Shown here: positions 55,401-64,000 of the stretch, piece by piece | Layout of the letters: every line of letters starts with the position of its first letter | Numbering within the stretch: the first letter of the stretch is position 1 | Assembly: GCF_900114995.1 (NCBI RefSeq) | Contig: NZ_FOUX01000001.1 | Span: forward strand, 2,277,411 to 2,341,410 | Reading direction: 5' to 3' | From: Chitinophaga sp. YR627 | Lineage (GTDB): Bacteria > Bacteroidota > Bacteroidia > Chitinophagales > Chitinophagaceae | Length of the DNA stretch: 64,000 nucleotides | The notes under the pieces: generated by a model | Seen by the model: only the letters and a program-made list of their open reading frames with translations | What the model was told of the DNA's origin: nothing | The model's database searches: none | Made by a program: the position numbers and the translations under genes

Positions 55401-58400
55401 TGTTACCAGGCTGGCAGTAAGAGCGTCTCCTTCCGGATCGCTGTCGTTCGTCAGGACATTACCGGTGCCGGTCTGGTCTTCTATGACTGTCAGCTGATCA
55501 TCTACGGCTATTGGTGCGTCGTTAGTGGCCGTTACTATGATCCGCAGGATCGCTGTGTCACACAGACTTGGTGTACCATTATCACATACCTGGTAAACCA
55601 GACTATCCAGACCGCTATAGTTAGCGTTTGGTGTGTAGGTGAAGCTGCCATCTGCGTTCAGCACTATTGTTCCATTAGCAGGACCTGTGACTACACTTGC
55701 ACTCAGAGCGTCTCCTTCTGGATCACTGTCGTTAGTCAATACATTACCGGTGCCGGTCTGGTCTTCTATTACTGTCAGTTGATCTTCTACAGCTATTGGT
55801 GCGTCGTTAGCCGCAGTTACCGTGATGCGCAGGATCGCTGTGTCACACAGGCTTGGTGTGCCGTTGTCACATACGCGGTAGATTACGCTATCCAGACCAC
55901 TGTAGTTTGCATTTGGTGTGTATGTGAAGCTACCGTCGGCGTTCAGCACGATTGTTCCATTTACTGGAGCAGTTACCAGGCTGGCTGTCAGAGCGTCTCC
56001 TTCCGGATCGGTATCATTGGTCAATACATTACCGGTGCCGCTCTGGTCTTCTATCACTGTCAGCTGATCATCTACAGCTATTGGTGCGTCGTTAGCCGCA
56101 GTTACCGTGATGCGCAGGATCGCTGTGTCACACAGACTTGGCACACCGTTATCACATACGCGGTAGATTACGCTATCCAGACCGCTATAGTTCGCGTTTG
56201 GTGTATAAGTGAAGCTACCGTCGGCGTTCAGCACGATTGTTCCATTTGTTGGAGCAGTTACTAGTGAAGCTGTCAATGCATCTCCTTCCGGATCGGTGTC
56301 GTTAGTCAGGACATTACCGGTGCCGCTCTGGTCTTCTATCACTGTCAGCTGATCATCTACGGCTATTGGTGCGTCATTAGCCGCGGTAATAGTAAATCTC
56401 ACTACTGCTGTGTCACACAGGCTTGGTATGCCGTTATCACATACGCGGTAGATTACACTATCCAGACCGCTATAGTTCGCATTCGGTGTGTATGTGAAGC
56501 TACCGTCGGTGTTTAGCACGATTGTTCCATTAGCAGGACCTGTTACCACACTTGCACTCAATGCGTCTCCTTCTGGGTCACTGTCGTTGGTCAATACATT
56601 ACCGGCGCCGCTCTGGTCTTCTATCACTGTCAGCTGATCATCTACAGCTATTGGTGCGTCATTAGCGGCCGTTACGGTGATGCGCAGGATTGCTGTGTCA
56701 CACAGGCTTGGTGTGCCATTATCACATACGCTATATACCAGGCTATCCAGACCGCTGTAGTTCGTGTTTGGTGTGTACGTGAAACTACCGTCAGCATTCA
56801 ATACCACTGTACCATTTACTGGGGCGGTTACAAGGCTTGCAGTCAGAGCGTCTCCTTCCGGATCGGTGTCATTGGTCAATACATTGCCGGTGCCGGTCTG
56901 GTCTTCTATCAATGTCAGCTGATCATCTACGGCTACTGGTGCGTCATTAGCTGGTGTTACATTGATTCTCAGAATCGCTGTGTCACATAGACTTGGTGTG
57001 CCATTGTCACATACCTGGTAAACCAGACTATCAAGACCGCTGTAGTTCGCATTTGGTGTGTATGTGAAGCTACCGTCGGCATTGAGGACAACTGTACCAT
57101 TTATAGGGGCTGTTACCAAGCTTGCGGTTAACGCATCTCCTTCTGGATCCGTGTCATTGGTCAGGACATTGCCTGTGCCGGTCTGATCTTCTATTACTGT
57201 CAGTTGATCGTCTACGGCTATTGGTGCATCATTAGCGGCTGTTACGGTGATGCGCAGGATGGCGGTGTCACACAGACTTGGCGTGCCGTCGTCACATACG
57301 CGGTAGATTACACTATCCAGACCGCTATAGTTCGCGTTTGGTGTGTATGTGAAGCTACCGTCGGCGTTCAACACTATTGTTCCATTTACTGGGGCGGTTA
57401 CCAGGCTTGCGGTCAACGCATCTCCTTCCGGATCGGTGTCGTTAGTCAATACATTACCGGTGCCGCTCTGGTCTTCTGTCACTGTCAGCTGATCATCTAC
57501 AGCTATTGGTGCGTCGTTAGCAGCTGTTACGGTGATGCGCAGGATCGCGGTGTCACACAGGCTTGGTGTGCCGTTATCACATACCTGGTAAACCAGGCTA
57601 TCAAGACCGCTATAGTTCGCGTTTGGTGTGTATGTGAAGCTACCGTCGGCGTTCAGTACTATTGTTCCATTTACTGGGGCGGTTACCAGACTTGCAGTCA
57701 GACTGTTACCTTCTGGATCCGTATCGTTAGTTAACACATTACCGGTACCGGTCTGGTCTTCTATCACTGTCAATTGATCATCTACGGCTACTGGTGCGTC
57801 ATTAGCGGCAGTTACTGTGATGCGCAGGATCGCGGTATCACACAGGCTTGGCGTACCATTATCACATACGCGGTATACCAGACTATCAAGACCGCTGTAG
57901 TTCGCATTCGGTGTGTATGTGAAGCTACCGTCGGCGTTAAGCACGATTGTTCCATTTACTGGGGCTGTTACCAGGCTTGCAGTAAGAGCGTCTCCTTCCG
58001 GATCGCTGTCATTGGTCAATACATTACCGGTGCCAGTTTGGTCTTCTATCACTGTCAGCTGATCATCTACAGCTATTGGTGCGTCATTAGCCGCTGTTAC
58101 ATTGATTCTCAGGATCGCGGTATCACACAGGCTTGGCGTGCCGTTGTCACATACTTGATATACAAGACTATCAAGGCCGTTGTAGTTCGCATTTGGTGTG
58201 TAGGTGAAGCTGCCGTCAGCGTTCAATACCACTGTACCATTTACTGGAGCTATTACCAGGCTTGCGGTCAACGCATCTCCTTCTGGATCGCTGTCGTTGG
58301 TCAATACATTACCGGTACCGGTCTGGTCTTCTATTACCGTCAATTGATCATCTACGGCTACTGGTGCATCGTTAGCCGCGGTAATAGTGAATCTTACAAC

Positions 58401-61400
58401 CGCTTTATCACAGAGGCTTGGTGTACCATTGTCACAGATTTGGTAGATGAGGCTATCCGGACCATTGTAGTTAGCGTTTGGAGTGTATGTGAAGCTACCG
58501 TCGGCGTTCAGCACTATTGTTCCATTTACTGGAGCAGTTACTAGTGAAGCTGTCAATGCATCTCCTTCCGGATCAGTGTCATTGGTCAATACATTACCGG
58601 TGCCGGCTTGGTCTTCTATCAATGTCAGCTGATCGTCTACTGCTATTGGTGCGTCATTAGCAGCCGTAACTGTGATGCGCAAGATCGCGGTGTCACACAG
58701 GCTTGGTGTGTCGTTGTCGCATACTTGATATACAAGACTATCAAGGCCGCTATAGTTCGCATTCGGCGTGTAGGTGAAGCTACCATCGGCATTCAATACC
58801 ACTGTTCCATTTACTGGAGCGATTACAAGGCTTGCGGTTAACGCATCTCCTTCTGGATCCGTATCATTGGTCAGGACATTGCCTGTGCCGGTCTGATCTT
58901 CTATCACTGTCAGCTGGTCGTCTACCGCTACTGGCACGTCATTAGCGGCAGTTACTGTGATGCGCAGAATCGCTGTGTCACACAGACTTGGTGTACCATT
59001 ATCACATACCTGGTAAACCAGACTATCCAGACCGCTGTAGTTCGTGTTTGGTGTGTATGTGAAGCTACCGTCAGCGTTCAGGACTACAGTACCATTCACC
59101 GGAGCAGTTACCAGTGAAGCTGTCAACGCATCTCCTTCCGGATCGGTGTCGTTGGTCAATACATTACCACTGCCGGTCTGGTCTTCTATCAATGTCAACT
59201 GATCATCTATAGCTGCTGGTACGTCATTAGCAGCTGTTACTGTGATGCGCAGGATGGCCGTATCACACAGACTTGGTGTGCCATTGTCACATACTTGATA
59301 TACAAGACTATCAAGGCCGCTGTAATTCGCATTTGGTGTGTATGTGAAGCTGCCGTCAGCATTCAGCACCACTGTACCATTTACTGGAGCGGTCACCAGA
59401 CTTGCAGTCAGGCTGTTGCCTTCTGGATCTGTGTCGTTAGTCAGGACATTACCGGTGCCGGTCTGGTCTTCTATCAATGTCAGCTGATCGTCTACTGCTA
59501 TTGGTGCGTCATTAGCAGCCGTAACTGTGATGCGCAAGATCGCGGTGTCACACAGGCTTGGTGTGCCGTTGTCGCATACTTGATATACAAGACTATCAAG
59601 GCCGCTATAGTTCGCATTCGGCGTGTAGGTGAAGCTACCGTCGGCGTTCAATACTACTGTTCCATTTACTGGAGCGATTACAAGGCTTGCGGTTAACGCA
59701 TCTCCTTCTGGATCCGTATCATTGTTCAGGACATTGCCTGTGCCGGTCTGATCTTCTATCACTGTCAGCTGGTCGTCTACGGCTACTGGCACGTCATTAG
59801 CGGCAGTTACTGTGATGCGCAGAATCGCTGTGTCACACAGACTTGGTGTACCATTATCACATACCTGGTAAACCAGACTATCCAAACCGCTGTAGTTCGC
59901 ATTTGGTGCGTATGTGAAGCTACCGTCGGCGTTCATCACTATTGTTCCATTAGCAGGACCTGTCACTACACTTGCACTCAGAGCGTCTCCTTCTGGGTCA
60001 CTGTCGTTGGTCAGGACGTTACCTGTACCGGTCTGGTCTTCTATCACTGTCAGTTGATCATCTACGGCTATTGGTGCGTCATTAGCGGCTGTTACAGTGA
60101 TGCGTAAGATCGCAGTGTCACACAGACTTGGCGTACCGTTATCACATACGCGGTAGATTACGCTATCCAGACCACTGTAGTTTGCGTTTGGTGTGTATGT
60201 GAAGCTGCCGTCGGCGTTCAGCACGATTGTTCCATTTACAGGGGCTGTTACCAAGCTTGCGGTCAACGCATCGCCTTCTGGATCGGTGTCATTAGTCAAG
60301 ACATTACCGGTGCCAGTCTGGTCTTCTATAACTGTCAGCTGATCGTCTACAGCTATTGGTGCGTCATTAGCGGCCGTTACTGTGATGCGCAGGATCGCTG
60401 TGTCGCATAGACTTGGTGTGCCATTATCACATACTTGATATACAAGACTATCTAGACCGCTGTAGTTCGCATTCGGTGTGTATGTGAAGCTACCGTCGGC
60501 GTTCAAGACTACTGTTCCATTTACAGGGGCGGTTACCAGGCTTGCGGTCAACGCATCTCCTTCCGGATCGGTGTCGTTAGTCAATACATTACCGGTGCCG
60601 ATCTGGTCTTCTATGACTGTCAGCTGATCATCTACGGCTACCGGTGCGTCGTTAGCAGCTGTTACGGTGATACGCAGGATCGCTGTGTCACACAGACTTG
60701 GCGTGCCGTTATCACATACGCGGTAGATTACGCTATCCAGACCGCTATAGTTCGCGTTTGGTGTGTATGTGAAGCTACCGTCGGCGTTCAGCACTATTGT
60801 TCCATTAGCAGGACCTGTTACCACACTTGCACTCAATGCGTCTCCTTCTGGGTCACTGTCGTTGGTCAAGACATTACCGGTGCCGCTCTGGTCTTCTATC
60901 ACTGTCAGCTGATCATCTACAGCTATTGGTGCGTCGTTAGCCGCAGTTACCGTGATGCGCAGGATCGCTGTGTCACACAGGCTTGGTGTGCCGTTGTCAC
61001 ATACGCGGTAGATTACGCTATCCAGACCACTGTAGTTTGCATTTGGTGTGTATGTGAAGCTACCGTCGGCGTTCAGCACGATTGTTCCATTTACTGGAGC
61101 AGTTACCAGGCTGGCTGTCAGAGCGTCTCCTTCCGGATCGGTATCATTGGTCAATACATTACCGGTGCCGCTCTGGTCTTCTGTCACTGTCAGCTGATCA
61201 TCTGCAGCTATTGGTGCGTCGTTAGTAGCTGTTACGGTGATGCGTAAGATCGCGGTGTCACACAGACTTGGTGTGCCATTGTCACATACCTGGTAAACCA
61301 GACTATCAAGACCGCTGTAGTTCGCATTCGCTGTGTATGTGAAGCTACCATCGGTGTTCAGCACTATTGTTCCATTTACTGGGGCCGTTACCAGGCTGGC

Positions 61401-64000
61401 AGTCAGCGCGTCTACTTCCGGATCGGTGTCGTTAGTCAGGACATTACCGGTGCCGGTCTGGTCTTCTATCACTGTCAGCTGATCATCTACGGCTACTGGT
61501 GCGTCATTAGCAGATGTTACATTAATGCGTAAGATCGCTGTGTCACACAGGCTTGGTATACCGTTATCACATACGCGGTAGATTACGCTATCCAGACCAC
61601 TATAGTTTGCGTTTGGTGTGTATGTGAAGCTGCCGTCTGCGTTCAGTACTATTGTTCCATTTACTGGAGCGGTTACCAGTGAAGCGGTCAACGCATCGCC
61701 TTCTGGATCGGTGTCATTAGTCAAGACATTACCGGTGCCAGTCTGGTCTTCTATAACTGTCAGCTGATCGTCTACAGCTATTGGTGCGTCATTAGCGGCC
61801 GTTACTGTGATGCGAAGGATCGCTGTGTCGCACAGACTTGGTGTGCCATTATCACATACTTGATATACAAGACTATCTAGACCGCTGTAGTTCGCATTCG
61901 GTGTGTATGTGAAGCTACCGTCAGCGTTCAAGACTACTGTTCCATTTACTGGGGCGGTTACCAGGCTTGCGGTCAACGCATCTCCTTCCGGATCGGTGTC
62001 GTTAGTCAATACATTACCGGTGCCGCTCTGGTCTTCTGTCACTGTCAGCTGATCATCTACAGCTATTGGTGCGTCGTTAGCAGCTGTTACGGTGATGCGC
62101 AGGATCGCTGTGTCACACAGGCTTAGTGTGCCGTTATCACATACCTGGTAAACCAGGCTATCCAGACCGCTATAGTTCGCGTTTGGTGTGTATGTGAAGC
62201 TACCGTCGGCGTTCAGCACGATTGTTCCATTTACTGGGGCTGTTACCAGGCTTGCGGTCAACGCATCTCCTTCCGGATCGGTATCGTTAGTCAGGACATT
62301 ACCGGTACCGATCTGGTCTTCTATCACTGTCAATTGATCATCTACGGCCACTGGTGCATCGTTAGCCGCGGTAATAGTGAATCTTATAACCGCTGTATCA
62401 CAGAGGCTTGGTGTACCATTGTCACAGATTTGGTAGATGAGGCTATCCAGACCATTGTAGTTAGCGTTTGGCGTGTATGTGAAGCTACCATCAGCGTTCA
62501 GCACGATTGTTCCATTTATTGGAGCAGTTACTAGTGAAGCTGTTAATGCATCTCCTTCCGGATCCGTGTCATTGGTCAACACATTACCCTTGCCGGTCTG
62601 GTCTTCTATCACTGTCAGTTGATCATCTACTGCTATTGGTGCGTCATTAGCGGCTGTTACGGTGATGCGCAGGATCGCTGTGTCACACAGACTTGGTGTA
62701 CCATTATCACATACCTGGTAAACCAGACTATCCAGACCGCTGTAGTTCGCGTTCGGTGTGTATGTGAAGCTACCGTCGGCGTTCAACACGATTGTTCCAT
62801 TTACTGGGGCGGTTACCAGACTCGCAGTCAGACTGTTACCTTCTGGATCCGTATCGTTAGTTAACACATTACCGGTACCGGTCTGATCTTCTACTACTGT
62901 CAGCTGATCATCTGCGGCCACTGGCGCATCGTTAACCACATTAATAGTAAATCTCACTACTGCTGTGTCACACAGGCTTGGCACACCGTTATCACATACC
63001 TGATAAACAAGGCTATCCAAGCCGTTGTAGTTCACATTTGGTGTATAAGTGAAGCTACCATCAGCATTCAGTACTATTGTACCGTTCACAGGGCCTGTTA
63101 CCAAGCTTGCAGTCAGCGTATTACCTTCTACATCCGTATCGTTGGTCAAAACATTGCCAGTCGCTGGTACATCCTCTGTTACAGTTACATTGTCGTCTAC
63201 CGCTACCGGTGCATCATTTACCGCATTCACAGTAAACCTTACAACAGCTGTATCACAAAGACTTGGTACACCATTATCACATACCTGGTAAACAAGGCTA
63301 TCCAAACCATTGTAGTTTGCATTCGGTGTATATGTGAAGCTGCCGTCAGCGTTCAGCACTACCGTTCCATTCACGGGGGCAGTTACCAGACTTGCGGTCA
63401 ACGCATCTCCTTCCGGATCGCTATCGTTAGTCAATACATTACCGGTGCCGGCTTGGTCTTCTATAACTGTCAGCTGATCATCTACAACTATTGGTGCGTC
63501 ATTAGCAGCAGTTACTGTGATACGCAAGATCGCGGTATCACACAGGCTTGGCGTACCATTATCACACACCTGGTAAACCAGACTATCAAGGCCGCTGTAG
63601 TTAGCGTTTGGTGTGTATGTGAAGCTACCATCAGCGTTCAGCACGATTGTTCCATTTATTGGAGCAGTTACTAGTGAAGCTGTCAATGCATCTCCTTCTG
63701 GATCAGTGTCATTGGTCAATACATTACCGGTGCCACTCTGGTCTTCTATCACTGTCAGCTGATCATCTACTGCTATTGGTGCGTCATTAGCAGCAGTTAC
63801 TGTGATACGCAGGATCGCGGTATCACACAGACTTGGCGTACCATTATCACATACGCGGTATACCAGACTATCCAGACCGTTATAGTTTACATTTGGTGTA
63901 TACGAGAAGCTACCGTCGGCGTTCAGTACTATTGTTCCATTTACTGGGGCGGTTACCAGACTTGTAGTCAGACTGTTACCTTCTGGATCCGTATCGTTAG
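52491..64000 (-). CDS. Giant tandem-repeat T9SS adhesin, N-terminus missing
   Basis: The frame is open from the window edge to the stop at 52491, giving at least 3835 residues; the start lies beyond base 64000. About 38 tandem units of 95 residues (285 bases) are visible, of the tandem-95/cadherin-like group. Typical wording is [37 protein letters not shown], and [20 protein letters not shown], with acidic positions suited to calcium binding and two cysteines per unit. After the repeats come a DUF11-like domain (about 52770-53240) and a type B (gliding-motility-associated, CHU_C) T9SS sorting domain (52491-52769: [39 protein letters not shown]). This predicts a very long surface filament for adhesion or gliding. 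The PorP/SprF partner gene follows 2 bases later. The last five repeats are more divergent than the rest. Confidence 0.95.
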   Translation of the reverse strand, partial: NDTDPEGNSLTTSLVTAPVNGTIVLNADGSFSYTPNVNYNGLDSLVYRVCDNGTPSLCDTAILRITVTAANDAPIAVDDQLTVIEDQSGTGNVLTNDTDPEGDALTASLVTAPINGTIVLNADGSFTYTPNANYSGLDSLVYQVCDNGTPSLCDTAILRITVTAANDAPIVVDDQLTVIEDQAGTGNVLTNDSDPEGDALTASLVTAPVNGTVVLNADGSFTYTPNANYNGLDSLVYQVCDNGVPSLCDTAVVRFTVNAVNDAPVAVDDNVTVTEDVPATGNVLTNDTDVEGNTLTASLVTGPVNGTIVLNADGSFTYTPNVNYNGLDSLVYQVCDNGVPSLCDTAVVRFTINVVNDAPVAADDQLTVVEDQTGTGNVLTNDTDPEGNSLTASLVTAPVNGTIVLNADGSFTYTPNANYSGLDSLVYQVCDNGTPSLCDTAILRITVTAANDAPIAVDDQLTVIEDQTGKGNVLTNDTDPEGDALTASLVTAPINGTIVLNADGSFTYTPNANYNGLDSLIYQICDNGTPSLCDTAVIRFTITAANDAPVAVDDQLTVIEDQIGTGNVLTNDTDPEGDALTASLVTAPVNGTIVLNADGSFTYTPNANYSGLDSLVYQVCDNGTLSLCDTAILRITVTAANDAPIAVDDQLTVTEDQSGTGNVLTNDTDPEGDALTASLVTAPVNGTVVLNADGSFTYTPNANYSGLDSLVYQVCDNGTPSLCDTAILRITVTAANDAPIAVDDQLTVIEDQTGTGNVLTNDTDPEGDALTASLVTAPVNGTIVLNADGSFTYTPNANYSGLDSVIYRVCDNGIPSLCDTAILRINVTSANDAPVAVDDQLTVIEDQTGTGNVLTNDTDPEVDALTASLVTAPVNGTIVLNTDGSFTYTANANYSGLDSLVYQVCDNGTPSLCDTAILRITVTATNDAPIAADDQLTVTEDQSGTGNVLTNDTDPEGDALTASLVTAPVNGTIVLNADGSFTYTPNANYSGLDSVIYRVCDNGTPSLCDTAILRITVTAANDAPIAVDDQLTVIEDQSGTGNVLTNDSDPEGDALSASVVTGPANGTIVLNADGSFTYTPNANYSGLDSVIYRVCDNGTPSLCDTAILRITVTAANDAPVAVDDQLTVIEDQIGTGNVLTNDTDPEGDALTASLVTAPVNGTVVLNADGSFTYTPNANYSGLDSLVYQVCDNGTPSLCDTAILRITVTAANDAPIAVDDQLTVIEDQTGTGNVLTNDTDPEGDALTASLVTAPVNGTIVLNADGSFTYTPNANYSGLDSVIYRVCDNGTPSLCDTAILRITVTAANDAPIAVDDQLTVIEDQTGTGNVLTNDSDPEGDALSASVVTGPANGTIVMNADGSFTYAPNANYSGLDSLVYQVCDNGTPSLCDTAILRITVTAANDVPVAVDDQLTVIEDQTGTGNVLNNDTDPEGDALTASLVIAPVNGTVVLNADGSFTYTPNANYSGLDSLVYQVCDNGTPSLCDTAILRITVTAANDAPIAVDDQLTLIEDQTGTGNVLTNDTDPEGNSLTASLVTAPVNGTVVLNADGSFTYTPNANYSGLDSLVYQVCDNGTPSLCDTAILRITVTAANDVPAAIDDQLTLIEDQTGSGNVLTNDTDPEGDALTASLVTAPVNGTVVLNADGSFTYTPNTNYSGLDSLVYQVCDNGTPSLCDTAILRITVTAANDVPVAVDDQLTVIEDQTGTGNVLTNDTDPEGDALTASLVIAPVNGTVVLNADGSFTYTPNANYSGLDSLVYQVCDNDTPSLCDTAILRITVTAANDAPIAVDDQLTLIEDQAGTGNVLTNDTDPEGDALTASLVTAPVNGTIVLNADGSFTYTPNANYNGPDSLIYQICDNGTPSLCDKAVVRFTITAANDAPVAVDDQLTVIEDQTGTGNVLTNDSDPEGDALTASLVIAPVNGTVVLNADGSFTYTPNANYNGLDSLVYQVCDNGTPSLCDTAILRINVTAANDAPIAVDDQLTVIEDQTGTGNVLTNDSDPEGDALTASLVTAPVNGTIVLNADGSFTYTPNANYSGLDSLVYRVCDNGTPSLCDTAILRITVTAANDAPVAVDDQLTVIEDQTGTGNVLTNDTDPEGNSLTASLVTAPVNGTIVLNADGSFTYTPNANYSGLDSLVYQVCDNGTPSLCDTAILRITVTAANDAPIAVDDQLTVTEDQSGTGNVLTNDTDPEGDALTASLVTAPVNGTIVLNADGSFTYTPNANYSGLDSVIYRVCDDGTPSLCDTAILRITVTAANDAPIAVDDQLTVIEDQTGTGNVLTNDTDPEGDALTASLVTAPINGTVVLNADGSFTYTPNANYSGLDSLVYQVCDNGTPSLCDTAILRINVTPANDAPVAVDDQLTLIEDQTGTGNVLTNDTDPEGDALTASLVTAPVNGTVVLNADGSFTYTPNTNYSGLDSLVYSVCDNGTPSLCDTAILRITVTAANDAPIAVDDQLTVIEDQSGAGNVLTNDSDPEGDALSASVVTGPANGTIVLNTDGSFTYTPNANYSGLDSVIYRVCDNGIPSLCDTAVVRFTITAANDAPIAVDDQLTVIEDQSGTGNVLTNDTDPEGDALTASLVTAPTNGTIVLNADGSFTYTPNANYSGLDSVIYRVCDNGVPSLCDTAILRITVTAANDAPIAVDDQLTVIEDQSGTGNVLTNDTDPEGDALTASLVTAPVNGTIVLNADGSFTYTPNANYSGLDSVIYRVCDNGTPSLCDTAILRITVTAANDAPIAVEDQLTVIEDQTGTGNVLTNDSDPEGDALSASVVTGPANGTIVLNADGSFTYTPNANYSGLDSLVYQVCDNGTPSLCDTAILRIIVTATNDAPIAVDDQLTVIEDQTGTGNVLTNDSDPEGDALTASLVTAPVNGTIVLNADGSFTYTPNANYNGLDSLIYQICDNGTPSLCDTAVVRFTITAANDAPVAVDDQLTVIEDQTGTGNVLTNDSDPDGDALTASLVTGPVNGSVVLNADGSFTYTPNVNYNGLDSLVYRICDDGTPGLCDTAILRITVTPVNDAPIAVDDQLTVIEDQSGTGNVLTNDSDPEGDALTASLVTAPVNGTIVLNADGSFTYTPNANYSGLDSVIYRVCDNGTPGLCDTAILRITVTPVNDKPIAVDDAVDLLEDEPATGNVMINDSDPDGDPLTASLITAPVNGTVVLNADGSFTYTPNANFNGADSMIYRICDNGTPALCDTAIVRFNIIAVNDAPVAVNDVITVTEDQPQTGNVLTNDSDPENADLSAGVVTGPAHGTIVLNADGSFTYTPNANYNGMDTVTYSVCDNGTPGLCDTALIIITVVPGYDAPIAEADYLTVVEDTPTDGNALANDYDPDGDKLTATLVTPPVNGTVVFNADGTFTYTPNPDYEGLDSMVYRICDTDNLCDTAIIRITVIPGNEAPIATDDAVTINEDEVATGNVLTNDTDPEGGALTASVVTGPVNGTIVLNADGTFSYTPNTNYNGADSVIYQVCDNGNPSRCDTAVLKITIIPQNDPPVANLEIIRVEINTPVAGSVKPVISDPDGDPMTVSLIKATTHGVITLNADGSFEYSPNTDFSGTDSLIYRVCDNGTPSLCDTGIVIFNVSGPNDRPVIGIAKAAAEPVLEINGNYTVTYTFVVTNLGNEVLNSVQVEDNLQNTFPSPHTFTISGGVVTTGGLRPNNQYNGSTISTLLGDGSTLAIGASDTIRFSVNVNAHKQFGTFNNSATASGTSASTNTAVTDVSTNGLNADPDGNADPSENEATPVTLNPTKIRIPQGFSPNGDGKNDRFVIGNAGNDRISLEVYNRWGNVVYRNANYNNEWDGRCNLGLHFGENIPDGTYYIIVIVNDSERFVNYITVIR
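53225..64000 (-). repeat. 285-bp tandem repeat array inside the adhesin gene
   Basis: About 37 full copies plus one cut by the window edge, each close to 285 bases. Copies from the window edge to about 54633 are very alike at DNA level; copies 33-37 (about 54632-53225) have diverged. Some copies are the same over long stretches: 55786-56052 equals 60916-61182 base for base (18 units apart). Blocks also recur, such as 60260-60600 with 61685-62025 and 58610-59030 with 59465-59885. The array carries long antisense open frames as a by-product of its repetitive codons. Confidence 0.95.

Noticed and set aside
54249..63674. Many plus-strand open frames of 60-350 codons in the adhesin region
   Set aside because: They lie antisense to the 285-base repeats, repeat the same cysteine/tyrosine-rich nonsense wording, and begin and end at repeat-specific codons. 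They are by-products of the repetitive coding strand.
53225..64000. Regular repeats as a CRISPR array or satellite DNA
   Set aside because: Units are 285 bases, contiguous, with no spacers, and stay in one coding frame.
63752..64000. ATG at 63752 as the start of the giant adhesin
   Set aside because: The frame continues unbroken through another repeat to the window edge and the codon lies in the middle of a repeat unit, so it is an internal methionine.

Overview
The window looks like a chromosomal segment of a Bacteroidota bacterium, most like the Chitinophagaceae and probably the genus Chitinophaga. This taxon call is inferred from gene families, not from a marker gene. The signs are two SusC/SusD pairs, an ECF sigma/FecR pair, type IX secretion (T9SS) sorting domains, a PorP/SprF protein, LytS/LytTR regulators, AT-rich gene starts without clear Shine-Dalgarno sites, and several copies of the Bacteroidota -7 promoter motif TAnnTTTG. 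No tRNA, rRNA, CRISPR array, intact insertion sequence or prophage was seen.

Region 1 (1-13 kb) is mostly housekeeping. It starts with the 3' part of a BtuF-like metal/cobalamin-binding protein. Then come class II fructose-bisphosphate aldolase, acetyl-CoA carboxylase beta (accD), a 282-bp AT-rich element with 34-bp terminal inverted repeats, smpB, two lipoproteins, a START-domain protein, an FtsX/MacB-type permease, a YceI-LLM oxidoreductase pair, RNase HI and a methylcrotonyl-CoA-carboxylase-like beta subunit.

Region 2 (13-22.5 kb) holds envelope and secreted functions: an NlpC/P60 peptidase behind a CapA-like phosphoesterase, a GH76 glycanase with crystallin-like repeats and a T9SS tail, a MarR-GNAT fusion, a sorbosone dehydrogenase-like protein coupled to a cytochrome c, and a Crp-family regulator next to an Old Yellow Enzyme.

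Region 3 (22.5-45 kb) has two SusCD outer-membrane uptake systems. The first has no local regulator. The second sits behind an ECF sigma factor and a FecR anti-sigma factor, and its SusC carries an N-terminal STN signalling domain, so it should be induced by its own substrate. Between the two lie a protein of unknown function, a 65-bp perfect hairpin, a small secreted CBM6-like protein, a split CheB / CheR-PAS-histidine kinase pair, a scramblase/LURP-one-like protein, a 43-residue membrane peptide and a CocE-type hydrolase. A COG0523 metal GTPase follows the sigma factor.

Region 4 (45-64 kb) contains a lipoprotein subtilase, a LytS/LytTR two-component pair, an acyltransferase-3 membrane protein and a surface-adhesin operon. 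The operon reads leftwards: a giant secreted protein (at least 3835 residues visible, N-terminus outside the window) with about 38 visible tandem 95-residue repeats and a gliding-motility-type C-terminal sorting domain, then PorP/SprF two bases later, then a TPR/PD40 protein that lacks the OmpA domain usual for its family. This operon, with its internally homogenised 285-bp repeats, is the most striking object in the window.
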